61,962 bases of DNA, taken from NCBI GenBank assembly GCA_016780765.1, contig JADHLH010000005.1:1-61962 (forward strand). Direction: 5' to 3'. This DNA comes from Alphaproteobacteria bacterium (GTDB lineage: Bacteria > Pseudomonadota > Alphaproteobacteria > Puniceispirillales > Puniceispirillaceae). Positions 1-9,279 of this stretch are shown here, in pieces. The position numbers were made by a program, and so were the translations under genes. The notes below the pieces were generated by a model that saw only the letters and a program-made list of their open reading frames with translations, searched no databases and had not been told where the DNA came from. Position 1 is the first letter of the stretch. Every line of letters starts with the position of its first letter.

Positions 1-8
1 AACTCTCT

Positions 9-32
9 ACAGTAGGTCACACAGTAGGTCAC
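9..32. repeat. 12-bp tandem duplication
   Basis: The unit acagtaggtcac occurs twice in a row without mismatch. It is one of many short tandem duplications in the spacers of this window. No gene is visible around it. Confidence 0.7.
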
Positions 33-73
33 GGAGACCCATTGACTGTTTGTTTTCTTCTGTGAAAATGGCA

Positions 74-137
74 GAAACGCTTACTCAGGGTAGAGTGTTG
101 GTTCAGGAGAGGGGCGCCAGTCCCGTCGCCCGCTCCA
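74..137 (+). pseudogene. possible decayed tRNA-Gly relic
   Basis: A D-arm-like stretch (ttactcagggtagagtg, 81-97) is followed 20 bases later by a perfect tRNA-Gly-like 3' end, cccgtcgcccgctcca (122-137), with discriminator T and CCA. The span is about 64 nt against the usual 74-75. The 5' strand at 74-80 cannot pair with cgcccgc, the T-loop is not TTCRANY, and no proper anticodon arm forms. It is therefore not a working tRNA; it could be a decayed tRNA or a copy left by an integration event. Chance similarity is not excluded. Confidence 0.25.
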
Positions 138-203
138 GATCACCCAGGTGGCTTCAGATCCTGATGCGGGCCGAACTTTGGCCAGATACCGGAAATAATG
201 CAC

Positions 204-231
204 AAAAAAAGGCGGGGCACCCCCCGCCTTT
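204..231 (-). terminator. intrinsic terminator of the cox operon
   Basis: A perfect 10-bp stem (aaaggcgggg at 208-217, ccccgccttt at 222-231) closes a 4-nt loop. On the minus strand it is followed by a run of T (the A-run at 204-210). It lies about 20 bases beyond the coxM stop codon, so it is placed to end the leftward coxSLM transcript. A weaker T-run on the plus side could make it bidirectional. Confidence 0.85.
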
Positions 232-250
232 CCGATTTTTCAGAGACAGA

Positions 251-1036
251 TCAGCAGGCGCTCACAGCCCGCTTGGCAATCTCACAAACAAGATGCGCGC
301 GATAATCGCCAGAGGCGTGGATATCGCTGATCATGTCATCCGCATCCGTGCCGACACCATCCAGCGCACCCGCACTGAAACTGCCGTTCAGTGCCGATTC
401 CATCGCGTCATGGCGAAACACACCATCACTGCCGGCACCCGTTACAGCCACACGGGTCGCACCACTGCTGCTGGCAACGAACACACCAACCATGGCATAA
501 CGCGATGCCGGATTGGGGAACTTCACATAGGCAGCTTTGTCAGCCTTTGGAAAGCTGATCGCGGTGATCATCTCATCCTCATCAAGCGCTGTCTCGAACA
601 TGCCGGTGAAGAAATCATCAGCAGCAATATCACGCTTGTTGGTGTGGACGGTACCGCCCAGCCCCAGAACCGCCGACGGATAACAGGCAGACGGGTCGTT
701 ATTGGCCACCGAACCGCCCATGGTGCCGCGGTTGCGGACCTGACGATCGCCGATACCGCCTGCAAGTGCAGCCAGTGCCGGAATGGCGGATTGCACAACA
801 GCCGATTCGGCGACATCTACATGCCGCGTCATCGCACCGATCTTGATGGCATCACCTGTATCTTCGATACCGGCAAGGCCGCAATCAGCAAGATCGACCA
901 GTGTGTCAGGGCTGGCAAGACGTTGCTTCATGGTTGGCAGCAAGGTCATGCCACCGGCCAGCAGCTGGCCGCCATCGGCCAGCTTTGAAACGGCATCGTC
1001 GGATCCCGATGCTCTCACATAGTTAGTATTATGCAT
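251..1036 (-). CDS. coxM: CO dehydrogenase-family FAD-binding medium subunit
   Basis: This 261-residue flavoprotein subunit belongs to the xanthine oxidase/CO dehydrogenase family. FAD takes electrons from the iron-sulfur subunit and passes them to the respiratory chain. Both FAD-binding signatures are visible: AGGMTLLP at residues 27-34 and [12 protein letters not shown] at 104-115. It is slightly shorter than the usual 270-290 residues. The start follows a ggggg Shine-Dalgarno and lies 12 bases after the coxL stop, so it is the last gene of a coxS-coxL-coxM operon. The intrinsic terminator at 204-231 follows. Family assignment is firm. Whether the substrate is CO is doubtful, as discussed for coxL. 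Confidence 0.93.
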   Translation of the reverse strand: MHNTNYVRASGSDDAVSKLADGGQLLAGGMTLLPTMKQRLASPDTLVDLADCGLAGIEDTGDAIKIGAMTRHVDVAESAVVQSAIPALAALAGGIGDRQVRNRGTMGGSVANNDPSACYPSAVLGLGGTVHTNKRDIAADDFFTGMFETALDEDEMITAISFPKADKAAYVKFPNPASRYAMVGVFVASSSGATRVAVTGAGSDGVFRHDAMESALNGSFSAGALDGVGTDADDMISDIHASGDYRAHLVCEIAKRAVSAC

Positions 1037-1048
1037 GGTAAGCCCCCC

Positions 1049-3424
1049 TTATTCTGCGGCTTGTGCCCGGGCGTCATTAATGGCGCGCCAGACTTTTTCC
1101 GGTGTTGCCGGCATTTCGATATCGGTCACACCAAGCTCGGCAAGTGCATCCACAACAGCGTTGATTACCGCAGGTGGTGACCCGATTGCGCCGACCTCAC
1201 CACACCCTTTCACGCCAAGTGTATTATGCGTGCAAAGTGTGGATTGTTGTCCAACCTTGAAGTTTGGCATATTGTCAGCGCGAGGCATGGTGTAGTCCAT
1301 GTAAGACCCCGACACCAGCTGGCCATTTTCATCATAGACACAGTTTTCAAGCAGTGCCTGGCCAATGCCCTGGGCAAGGCCACCATGAATCTGGCCTTCG
1401 ACGATCATCGGGTTGATGACGCGTCCGACATCATCCACGGCGGCAAAATTGACCACTTCAACAACACCTGTTGTTGGATCAATCTCGACTTCGCAGATAT
1501 GCGTGCCACCCGGGTAGGTGAAGTTGGTCGGATCATAGAATGCCTTTTCATCCAGTCCCGGCTCAAGTTCCTCATGCGGGAAATTGTGCGGCACATAGGC
1601 TGCAAGTGCGACCTCGCCAAACGCCATAGACTTGTCGGTACCGGCAACGGTGAAGCTGCCATTCTCGAAAGTCACATCAGCTTCTGAGGCTTCCATGATA
1701 TGCGCGGCAATCTTCTTTGCCTTGTCGATCACCTTGTCCATTGCACGAACAATGGCCTCACCACCAACGGCAAGTGAGCGCGAACCATAGGTGCCCATTC
1801 CGAACGGGATGTTGCCTGTATCGCCATGGCTGATTTCGATCTGGTCGATATCAATGCCAAGCCGTTCAACCACAAGCTGGGCAAACGTCGTCTCATGGCC
1901 CTGACCATGGCTGTGCGATCCGGTGAAGATTGTGACCGAGCCGGTTGGATGGACGCGCACTTCAGCACATTCAAACAATCCGGCGCGTGCACCAAGTGAT
2001 CCGACAACCGCAGATGGTGCAATGCCGCAGGCCTCAACATAGGTCGAATAGCCGATACCACGGTATTTGCCTTTCTTTGCGGATTCCGCACGGCGGGCCT
2101 CAATGCCGTCGACATCTGCCATTTTCATGGCCGAGTCCAGTGTCGCCCCATAGTCGCCTGAATCATACTGCAACGCGACAGGTGTCTGGTATGGGAACGC
2201 ATCCGGCTGGATAAAGTTCTTCCGGCGGATGTCGGTCTGGCTCATGCCCATTTCACGTGCTGCGCGGTCAACAAGCCTTTCCAGAAGATAGGTTGCTTCG
2301 GGACGGCCAGCGCCACGATATGCATCCACAGGCACCGTGTTGGTGAAGATGGCTTTCACGTTGCAGTGAATGGCCGGGGTTGTGTAAACACCGGCCAGCA
2401 GCGTGGCATAGAGATAGGTTGGAACCGCGGTCGCGAAGGTCGACAGGTAAGCACCCATATTGGCAAGTGTTTCTACTTTCAGTGCCAGGAAATTACCATC
2501 AGCATCCATTGCCAACTTGGCCTTGGTGATGTGATCGCGGCCATGCGCATCTGACAGGAATGCCTCGCTTCGGCCTGACGTCCATTTCACCGGGCGCCGC
2601 ACCTGCTGTGATGCCCAGGTCACGATTGCCTCTTCGGCATAGTGGTAGATTTTTGATCCAAAACCACCACCAACATCCGGTGCGACAACCCGCAGCTTAT
2701 GCTCGGGAATTGACAGCACGAAGGCACCCATCAGCAATCTTATGACATGCGGATTCTGCGATGTGGTGTAGAGAGTATAGCTGTCATGCGCACGGTCGTA
2801 GTCACCAATCGCCGCACGCGTTTCCATCGGGTTTGGCACCAACCGGTTATTGCGGATATCCATTTCCGTAACATGATGGGCGCTGGCCAAAATGGCGTCG
2901 ATCTCGTCTGGATCGCCAATGTCCCAGTCATAGACAACATTGCTGTCCAGATCGCTATGCACCAGAGTATCGCCCTTGAGAGCGCTGCGCATATCCACCA
3001 TGGCCGGCAGTGAATCATAGGTTACGTTGATCATCTCGGCCGCGTCCTGCGCTTGCTGCAGGCTCTCGGCAATCACCACAGCAATCTGGTCACCAACATA
3101 GCGGACAACACCCTTTGCCAGAGGCGGATGTGCCGGTTCACGCATCGGTGTGCCATCGGTTGAATCAACCTGCCAACCGCAAGGAATGGAGCCAACGTCC
3201 ATGTCATCGCCAGTGAAGATGGCAACAACGCCATCAGCTGATTTGGCGGCTGTGGTATCAACCGAGATTTTGGCATGCGCCTGATTCGAGCGCAGCATAT
3301 ATGCATAGGTCTGACCCGAACGATTAATGTCGTCCGTATAGCGACCCTGGCCCGTCAGGAAACGAAAATCTTCCTTGCGCTTGACCGATGAACCAATTCC
3401 GTTTGCATTCTGTCCGTCTGGCAT
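1049..3424 (-). CDS. coxL: molybdenum hydroxylase large subunit, form II CoxL type
   Basis: This 791-residue catalytic subunit should bind a molybdopterin cytosine dinucleotide. The active-site loop at residues 368-374 is AYRGAGR, the form II signature. Form I enzymes, proven CO oxidisers, have AYxCSFR with a copper-binding Cys, which is absent here. The conserved active-site Glu is in CGEVG (E743), and the Gln-rich cofactor loop ([11 protein letters not shown]) is present. The ATG at 3424 is chosen because gggagg precedes it inside the end of coxS; an upstream in-frame ATG at 3496 would overlap coxS deeply. The gene follows coxS by 2 bases. Form II enzymes have debated substrates, so the product is best called a CO dehydrogenase-like hydroxylase. 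Confidence 0.93.
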   Translation of the reverse strand: MPDGQNANGIGSSVKRKEDFRFLTGQGRYTDDINRSGQTYAYMLRSNQAHAKISVDTTAAKSADGVVAIFTGDDMDVGSIPCGWQVDSTDGTPMREPAHPPLAKGVVRYVGDQIAVVIAESLQQAQDAAEMINVTYDSLPAMVDMRSALKGDTLVHSDLDSNVVYDWDIGDPDEIDAILASAHHVTEMDIRNNRLVPNPMETRAAIGDYDRAHDSYTLYTTSQNPHVIRLLMGAFVLSIPEHKLRVVAPDVGGGFGSKIYHYAEEAIVTWASQQVRRPVKWTSGRSEAFLSDAHGRDHITKAKLAMDADGNFLALKVETLANMGAYLSTFATAVPTYLYATLLAGVYTTPAIHCNVKAIFTNTVPVDAYRGAGRPEATYLLERLVDRAAREMGMSQTDIRRKNFIQPDAFPYQTPVALQYDSGDYGATLDSAMKMADVDGIEARRAESAKKGKYRGIGYSTYVEACGIAPSAVVGSLGARAGLFECAEVRVHPTGSVTIFTGSHSHGQGHETTFAQLVVERLGIDIDQIEISHGDTGNIPFGMGTYGSRSLAVGGEAIVRAMDKVIDKAKKIAAHIMEASEADVTFENGSFTVAGTDKSMAFGEVALAAYVPHNFPHEELEPGLDEKAFYDPTNFTYPGGTHICEVEIDPTTGVVEVVNFAAVDDVGRVINPMIVEGQIHGGLAQGIGQALLENCVYDENGQLVSGSYMDYTMPRADNMPNFKVGQQSTLCTHNTLGVKGCGEVGAIGSPPAVINAVVDALAELGVTDIEMPATPEKVWRAINDARAQAAE

Positions 3425-3426
3425 CT

Positions 3427-3894
3427 TTAACCTCCCATATTTTGAGCAGCGGCTTGCACGGACTTCACAATGTTGTGGTAGCCGGTACAGCGGCAAATAT
3501 TGCCTTCAAGCCCTTCACGGACCTCCTGCTCGCTTGGATTTGAATTCTTGTTCACGAGCTCAATGGCACTCATCACCATGCCCGGGGTGCAATAGCCGCA
3601 CTGCAGGCCGTGATTTTCGTGAAATGCCTGTTGCATCGGATGCATGGTGTCACCGTCAGCGATCCCTTCGATGGTCGTGACATCTGCACCATCGGCCATG
3701 GCGGCAAGCATAGTGCAGGACTTTACAGATTCCCCGTTCACATGCACCACACATGCACCGCACTGGCTGGTATCACAGCCAACATGCGTGCCGGTCAGGC
3801 TCATTGTTTCGCGGATGAAGCTGACGAGAAGCGTGTTATCAGGCACATCTGCACTGACAACTTTCCCATTCAGGTTGAGACTTACGGTCGTCAT
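3427..3894 (-). CDS. coxS: CO dehydrogenase-family [2Fe-2S] small subunit
   Basis: This 155-residue electron-transfer subunit carries two [2Fe-2S] clusters. The plant-ferredoxin-type cluster has C40, C45, C48 and C60. The C-terminal helical-domain cluster has C99, C102, C134 and C136 (GYCTPG and CRCTGY). The start at 3894 follows a strong gaggagg site. An in-frame upstream extension of 30 residues has no such site and no family similarity, so it is not used. It is the first gene of the leftward operon, divergent from the maturation genes that begin at 4124. Order S-L-M differs from the classical M-S-L of Oligotropha. Confidence 0.94.
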   Translation of the reverse strand: MTTVSLNLNGKVVSADVPDNTLLVSFIRETMSLTGTHVGCDTSQCGACVVHVNGESVKSCTMLAAMADGADVTTIEGIADGDTMHPMQQAFHENHGLQCGYCTPGMVMSAIELVNKNSNPSEQEVREGLEGNICRCTGYHNIVKSVQAAAQNMGG

Positions 3895-4035
3895 TGGTTC
3901 CTCCTCATATAGGTACCTCTTCATTGAAGCGAGTCGATCAACGCTCACAACTCGGGTACACTTGATCATCGTCACGCGAAACAAACATCATGTAAACAGG
4001 TTAATCTGCCGCCAGTACGGCGGTGGTGGTGGCAA

Positions 4036-4046
4036 ATTGTCACAAT
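4036..4046. promoter_or_regulatory. small palindrome between the divergent cox operons
   Basis: The palindrome attgt-c-acaat is perfect (5+1+5) and lies in the 229-bp spacer between coxS and coxD-like. A second short inverted repeat, ccgcc-agta-cggcgg, lies just upstream near 4011-4026. Either could be an operator, but arms this short also arise by chance. I could not identify a convincing -35/-10 pair. Confidence 0.2.
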
Positions 4047-4123
4047 ATCAGCAGATTGCCAGCGTGTAGGGTGATTCGGTCACAGAGCAAAACGCCCTGC
4101 TGCCAACGGTCAGGAGACGGGTT

Positions 4124-5023
4124 ATGATACCAGCAACAGTTGCATCCTTGAGCGAATCGATGGCTGCGCAGGATTATGTGCTGTCAGAAGGACTTGCCGT
4201 GAGCCTGTTTCTGGCGCTGCGGCGATCACGTCCACTGTTTCTGGAAGGCGAGGCCGGTGTGGGCAAGACCGAGGTTGCAAAGACCCTGGCTGCGTTGCTG
4301 GACCGTCATCTGATCAGGCTACAATGTTATGAGGGGCTGGACATCAACGCGGCTGCCTATGAATGGAACTATGCGCGCCAGATGATGCAGATCCAGAGTG
4401 CCGGTCAGGGCAAACTGGAAAGCGCTGACCTGTTCACTGAGGACAACTTGATCGAACGCCCGCTTCTTGAAGCGCTGCGAGAGGATGTGCGTGGCGCACC
4501 CGTGTTGCTGATTGACGAGCTGGACCGCGCTGATGAGGCTTTCGAAGCCTATCTGCTGGAAATCTTGTCGGACTGGCAGATCACAATCCCCGAATTTGGC
4601 ACGGTGGCCGCCGCAACGCCGCCAATCGTCATCATCACATCCAACCGTACTCGTGAAATACATGATGCGCTGAAGCGGCGCTGCTTTTATCACTGGGTCG
4701 ATTACCCGTCATTGGATGATGAACTCGGCATCCTGCAACGCAAGGCACCTGAAGCGAGTGTCGAGCTGAGCCAGCAAGTGGTGCAATTTGTCCAGCGCCT
4801 GCGTGATGAGAAGCTGTTCAAGGCCCCGGGTGTTGCCGAAACCATCGATTGGGCGCAGGCACTTGTCGAACTGGACTGTGTCGCCGTTGACCCGACAACA
4901 GCTGATTCCACTATGGGCGTATTGCTGAAATATCAGGATGATATCGCCCGTGTCCGTGGCAGTGTCGCCGCCAAGCTGCTTGCCGAGGTGCAGATCGAGC
5001 TTGTTGGCTATCAGCGCAAATGA
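4124..5023 (+). CDS. coxD: MoxR-family AAA+ ATPase, CoxD-like
   Basis: This 299-residue AAA+ protein resembles CoxD, the ATPase needed to mature the active site of CO dehydrogenase. Walker A is GEAGVGKT (42-49) and Walker B is VLLIDELD (127-134), followed by an arginine-finger region (ITSNRTREIHDALKRRC). The ATG follows a caggag site by 8 bases. The stop overlaps the next start by 4 bases (ATGA), showing tight coupling with the VWA-domain partner. MoxR ATPases usually work with VWA proteins, and this pair fits that pattern. Assignment to coxD rather than a generic MoxR rests on the cox context. Confidence 0.88.
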   Translation: MIPATVASLSESMAAQDYVLSEGLAVSLFLALRRSRPLFLEGEAGVGKTEVAKTLAALLDRHLIRLQCYEGLDINAAAYEWNYARQMMQIQSAGQGKLESADLFTEDNLIERPLLEALREDVRGAPVLLIDELDRADEAFEAYLLEILSDWQITIPEFGTVAAATPPIVIITSNRTREIHDALKRRCFYHWVDYPSLDDELGILQRKAPEASVELSQQVVQFVQRLRDEKLFKAPGVAETIDWAQALVELDCVAVDPTTADSTMGVLLKYQDDIARVRGSVAAKLLAEVQIELVGYQRK

Positions 5024-6384
5024 CCGGTCAGGGTGTAGACACATCGGCTGGGCTGAACGGGGGTCAGCAAGATTATCGCGGTGAAAAGCTTGCTGATAAC
5101 ATCGCACATTTTGTGCGGATGCTACGCCGCGCTGGTCTGAAAATCGGCCCGGCAACAGTGCTTGACTGTGTGGCGGCGGGCACCTCTGTCGATCTTGGCA
5201 GTCAGACAGAATTCTACCACGCGCTGGCAAGCTGTGTGGTCAAGCGCCCCGAAGACAGGCAGTTGTTCGAACAGGCATTCTACAGCTTCTGGCGCAATCC
5301 TGACTTCAGTGAAAAAATGCGCGAAATGATCACGCCAACATTGGGCACTGATGCCGCGCCAACCGGCGAGGATGACCCGCTTCTGCGCCGCGTTGATGAA
5401 GCCATGCAGCCAGACCGGGACGAATCCCCGCCACGTCCTGAACCAGAAGAGGAACGCATCGAAGTCGATGCCGCATTGGCGTGGTCAGACGATGAAAAGC
5501 TGCAGGAAATGGATTTTCAGATGATGTCGGCAGCCGAAATCAGCGAAGCTGAAAAGGCAATCGACAGGCTGGTGCTGCCAGTACCCTCACGTCCGTCGCG
5601 GCGGACAGCAGCAGCGCATGGCAGTGGACAGATGTCATTGAAGCGGACCCTGCGGTGCATGGCACGTCAGGCGGGGCTGCCAATTCCAGTTTTCGAACAG
5701 CAGCAGACAAAGCCGCGACCGGTTGTTGTCATTTGCGATATATCGGGGTCGATGGAACGCTATTCCCGCATGTTGCTGCGCTTCACCCACGCGCTGACAC
5801 AGCGGCGGCGACGCGTACACAGTTTTCTGTTCGGCACGCAATTGACCCATATTTCACACGAAATGCGCGATCGCGATCCGGATGCCGCAATGCAGGCCAT
5901 TTCCAGCTATGTAAAGGACTGGTCCGGCGGCACGCGTATCACCAGTGCGATTGCCGATTTTAACATGAACTGGTCGCGGCGGGTCCTTGGTCAGGGCGCA
6001 GTGGTGTTGTTGATCACTGATGGTCTGGACCGCGACCCTGACGGCGCGTTGGCGCATGAAATGGACCGGCTTCGCAAATCCTGTCACCGGCTGATCTGGC
6101 TGAACCCGCTGTTGCGCTTTGACGGGTTTGAGCCCAAAAGCGAGGGTGTGCAGAAAATACTGCCGCATGTAGATTCTTTTGTTCCAATTCATTCGCTGGC
6201 GTCGATAGGACAGCTGGCAGACATACTCAGCGCCAGCATGAACAGCGGGTGGCGGGACAAGTCTATGGCCGGCTGGATGGACCGCCTGTATGATATCCAG
6301 CACGAGGCAAGCATGCTCAATACTGACATATCACAAACCGGCGCACCCCGGCCCGGATCATTGAATCCCGAAGGGAGCGCCTGA
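5020..6384 (+). CDS. coxE: VWA-domain protein, CoxE-like
   Basis: The 454-residue protein has an acidic, charged N-terminal half and a C-terminal von Willebrand factor A domain. The MIDAS motif DISGSM is at residues 240-245, with a second metal-site segment GGTRI and ITDGLDRD further on. CoxE works with the CoxD ATPase in assembling the metal centre of CO dehydrogenase. The gene starts inside the stop of the previous one, and its own stop shares a base with the XdhC-family start (TGATG). The rightward maturation operon therefore appears translationally coupled throughout. Confidence 0.88.
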   Translation: MTGQGVDTSAGLNGGQQDYRGEKLADNIAHFVRMLRRAGLKIGPATVLDCVAAGTSVDLGSQTEFYHALASCVVKRPEDRQLFEQAFYSFWRNPDFSEKMREMITPTLGTDAAPTGEDDPLLRRVDEAMQPDRDESPPRPEPEEERIEVDAALAWSDDEKLQEMDFQMMSAAEISEAEKAIDRLVLPVPSRPSRRTAAAHGSGQMSLKRTLRCMARQAGLPIPVFEQQQTKPRPVVVICDISGSMERYSRMLLRFTHALTQRRRRVHSFLFGTQLTHISHEMRDRDPDAAMQAISSYVKDWSGGTRITSAIADFNMNWSRRVLGQGAVVLLITDGLDRDPDGALAHEMDRLRKSCHRLIWLNPLLRFDGFEPKSEGVQKILPHVDSFVPIHSLASIGQLADILSASMNSGWRDKSMAGWMDRLYDIQHEASMLNTDISQTGAPRPGSLNPEGSA

Positions 6385-7418
6385 TGAATACCGGCCTTGC
6401 ACCTGATGGCCCGCTGACCGCACAGGTTACGAATGCCGCGCTTGTCGGGAAGGCGGCAGACTGGCTTGCAGGCGGCCATCGGCTGGCACTTGCCTTTGTC
6501 ATGCAGACATGGGGGTCATCGCCGCGACCAGCCGGCAGCTTGATGCTGGTGCGTGAGGATATGGCGGTTGAGGGATCGGTGTCGGGCGGCTGTATCGAGG
6601 GGGCCGTGATCGAGGCGGCATTGATCGCGCTGGAGACCGGCACCGGCCAGCGCCTTGACTTCGGTGTTGCTGACGAAACCGCATGGGAGGTTGGCCTGTC
6701 CTGCGGCGGGAAGATTGCTGTTCTCGTCACACCGGTTGCCGGCGGGGGGCTGCCTGCCGCCAGTCTGAAATCGATGGCGGCTGATATTGCTGCGCGCCGC
6801 CCGGTGGCGATCAGCTTTGATCCAACGACCGGTGCGCTGCTCGAAACAGGTGACGCCGGCAGCGATACCGGATCAGCCCAGAACAGAGATTTATCTGGAC
6901 GCCAGTCAGGTCTGTCGGATGACAGATCATGCTTTGAATTCATCGAAATGCCGCCGCGCCGGATGATTGTGGTTGGCGGCGTCCACATCACACAGTTTCT
7001 GGCACCAATGGCACAGGCCGCCGGCTATGACGTTATCGTCATTGACCCGCGTGAGGTATTTGTCACAGATGCGCGCTTCCCCGGCATTACCTGCTTTGGT
7101 GGCTGGCCGGATGAAGTGATGCCCGATTTGGGTCTTGATGAACGGACGGCAATTGTCACCTTGACGCATGATCCCAAAATTGACGATCCCGGCCTGCAAT
7201 CCGCTTTGGTGAGCCCGGTGTTCTACATTGGATGCCTCGGGTCGCGGCGCACGCATGCGGCGCGATGTGACCGGCTGCAGGAGGCTGGTTTCAACGAGGC
7301 TGACTTGCAGCGCCTGCACGGACCGGCCGGCCTTGATATTGGCGCGAAGACGCCGGCCGAAATTGCGGTGTCGATCCTTGCCGAGATGATCATCGTCGAA
7401 CGCCGGGGCGGTAGCTGA
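6384..7418 (+). CDS. XdhC/CoxF-family cofactor maturation protein
   Basis: This 344-residue protein combines an N-terminal XdhC/CoxI domain (QTWGSSPRPAGS near residue 33, GSVSGGCIEG near residue 68) with a C-terminal Rossmann-like domain (VVGGVHITQFLAP near residue 193, LGSRRTHAARCDRL near residue 286). Members bind the molybdenum cofactor and hold it for sulfuration or insertion into xanthine dehydrogenase-type enzymes. The ATG shares one base with the preceding TGA. A 2-base gap follows before the molybdopterin-binding/MocA gene. Its position matches CoxF or CoxI of known cox clusters. Which of those names applies cannot be settled by eye. Confidence 0.88.
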   Translation: MNTGLAPDGPLTAQVTNAALVGKAADWLAGGHRLALAFVMQTWGSSPRPAGSLMLVREDMAVEGSVSGGCIEGAVIEAALIALETGTGQRLDFGVADETAWEVGLSCGGKIAVLVTPVAGGGLPAASLKSMAADIAARRPVAISFDPTTGALLETGDAGSDTGSAQNRDLSGRQSGLSDDRSCFEFIEMPPRRMIVVGGVHITQFLAPMAQAAGYDVIVIDPREVFVTDARFPGITCFGGWPDEVMPDLGLDERTAIVTLTHDPKIDDPGLQSALVSPVFYIGCLGSRRTHAARCDRLQEAGFNEADLQRLHGPAGLDIGAKTPAEIAVSILAEMIIVERRGGS

Positions 7419-7420
7419 TT

Positions 7421-9028
7421 ATGGAGTTCGGTCCGGTTCCGTTGGCAGAATGCGAAGGGGCAATCCTTGCGCATGCCGTCTTCCTTGGTGATAGCCGTAT
7501 TCGCAAAGGAACGCGGCTGACAGCTGATGATATCGACCGGTTGCGGGCCGCTGGCAAGACATCGCTTATCGTGGCGCGGCTGAAGGCAGGCGATGTCGAC
7601 GAGGACAGTGCTGCTGACCGCCTTGCCGTGCAGCTGATGCCGCCAGCGGTGCGTCTTTCAAAAGCATCGACAGGGCGCGTCAATATATATGCTGTGGGCC
7701 GTGGCATCGTGCGCTTTGACCGGGACCGGCTTAAGGCAATCAATGTGATCAATGAAGGGATCACCCTTGCCTGTGTCCAGCATAACCAGCTGGTCGAGGA
7801 TGGCGACATGATCGCCACGCTGAAAATCATTCCCTACAGCGTTCCTGAAACAGCACTTGCAGCGGTGCTGGTGGCAAGTGGTGACACACCGGTATTGGAA
7901 TTTCACCGTTTGACAGCGCGCCCCTTTGCCCTGATCCAGACGCGTATCGACGGCATGAAGACCTCAATTCTTGCGGGCACGGAAAAGGTCACAAAGCAGC
8001 GGCTGAACCAGCTTGGGTGCGCACTGGTCGACAGCCGTGATGTGCCGCATGACAGCGCTGCGGTGGCCGCGGCGATTGCGGCGGCCCGCGACAATGGTGC
8101 CGAAGCCATTTTGGTCTGTGGTGCCTCGGCAATCAGCGATCGGCGCGATGTCGTGCCGGCGGCGGTTGTGGATGCCGGCGGGGTGGTGGACAGAATCGGT
8201 CTGCCGGCAGACCCCGGAAATCTTCTGATGTCTGCCCGCATAGGCACCATGCCGGTGATCGGCATGCCGGGATGCGCGCGCTCTCCCCGGCTGAATGGCT
8301 TTGACTGGGTGTTGCATCTGGTGCTGGCAGGAATCCCGCTTGCTGATGACGAGCTTGCCGATATGGCAATCGGCGGGTTGCTGATGGAAATCGCCTCACG
8401 CCCGTTGCCGCGCAAGATGGTGGAAAGACGGCAGCCCGACGGGGTGGATATTGCCGGCATATTGCTGGCAGCCGGCATGTCGCGGCGAATGGGCAGCCGC
8501 AACAAACTGCTTGTCGATATCGACGGGGTGCCGATGGTCAGGCGTGCAGCGCAAGCGATGCGTGATGGTGGGATTGAAGATCTTGTTGTGGTAACCGGAC
8601 ATGACGCTGACAAGGTTGAGGCAGCGCTCGATGGTCTGGCGGTCAGGTTCGTCCATAATCCAGATTTTGCGACGGGACAGGCCGGATCGGTTGCCAGCGG
8701 CATTGCCAGCCTGCCCGCACACGTGTCAGGTGCGCTGATTGCGCTTGGGGACATGCCCTATGTGACGGTTGATCTGATTGCGGAAATGGTGCGCGATCAC
8801 GCAAGGCTGGATGATCATGACGCGCGCATTTCCTTTCCTGTACATGATGGTCGCCGCGGTAATCCCGTATTGTGGGGGTGCCGCTTTTTTGAGGCACTGA
8901 AGGGGCTGAGCGGGGATATTGGCGGGCGTGAGATACTGGCCAAACATGCCGGCGCCGTTAACAGCATCACTTGGCGCGATGACAGCATCCACCGTGACAT
9001 CGACAGCAAAGAGGATATGGCCGGCTAG
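7421..9028 (+). CDS. molybdopterin-binding domain fused to MocA-like cytidylyltransferase
   Basis: This 535-residue protein joins two domains. Residues 1 to about 335 form a MoeA-like molybdopterin-binding region (VCGASAISDRRDVVPAAV; GMPGCARSP). Residues 340-535 form a nucleotidyltransferase of the MobA/MocA type, with ILLAAGMSRRMG near 345-357 and NKLL after it, then GDMPY. MocA makes the cytosine dinucleotide cofactor used by CO dehydrogenase and xanthine dehydrogenase relatives, which fits the cox genes here. The fusion probably passes cofactor between domains. The gene begins 2 bases after the XdhC-family stop. It ends the maturation operon; no terminator hairpin is obvious. Confidence 0.87.
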   Translation: MEFGPVPLAECEGAILAHAVFLGDSRIRKGTRLTADDIDRLRAAGKTSLIVARLKAGDVDEDSAADRLAVQLMPPAVRLSKASTGRVNIYAVGRGIVRFDRDRLKAINVINEGITLACVQHNQLVEDGDMIATLKIIPYSVPETALAAVLVASGDTPVLEFHRLTARPFALIQTRIDGMKTSILAGTEKVTKQRLNQLGCALVDSRDVPHDSAAVAAAIAAARDNGAEAILVCGASAISDRRDVVPAAVVDAGGVVDRIGLPADPGNLLMSARIGTMPVIGMPGCARSPRLNGFDWVLHLVLAGIPLADDELADMAIGGLLMEIASRPLPRKMVERRQPDGVDIAGILLAAGMSRRMGSRNKLLVDIDGVPMVRRAAQAMRDGGIEDLVVVTGHDADKVEAALDGLAVRFVHNPDFATGQAGSVASGIASLPAHVSGALIALGDMPYVTVDLIAEMVRDHARLDDHDARISFPVHDGRRGNPVLWGCRFFEALKGLSGDIGGREILAKHAGAVNSITWRDDSIHRDIDSKEDMAG

Positions 9029-9031
9029 ACT

Positions 9032-9065
9032 GATGTGCCGGGCTGATTGATGTGCCGGGCTGATT
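9032..9065. repeat. 17-bp perfect tandem duplication
   Basis: gatgtgccgggctgatt occurs twice in direct succession (9032-9048, 9049-9065), immediately after the last gene of the cox maturation operon. The rest of the 250-bp spacer to 9279 shows no gene. Confidence 0.8.
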
Positions 9066-9279
9066 GGACATGTCCGGGTGCCGGCCTGAGACTGACAATG
9101 TCCATTTTTCATACAGCTGTCATCGTCCATCAGGGGTTGAACAGACGCGTGGTTAGGGCTATATCGGCGATGATCAAAGACATACCAGACGACTCCGCAC
9201 CTTTATGGTTGTCCCGTTGCCCTCCCATGGGCGGACATGGCCTGCCTTCGCGGACACAATTCTCACAGGAGCTCAAACA

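Noticed and set aside
74-137. Functional tRNA, or the 3' piece of a permuted tmRNA
   Set aside because: The acceptor strands do not pair, the T-loop is wrong, and no tag-coding part is visible nearby.
50-988. Long plus-strand reading frame of 312 codons opposite coxM
   Set aside because: It lies antisense to the clearly conserved coxM, has no family features, and its composition follows the opposite-strand codon pattern.
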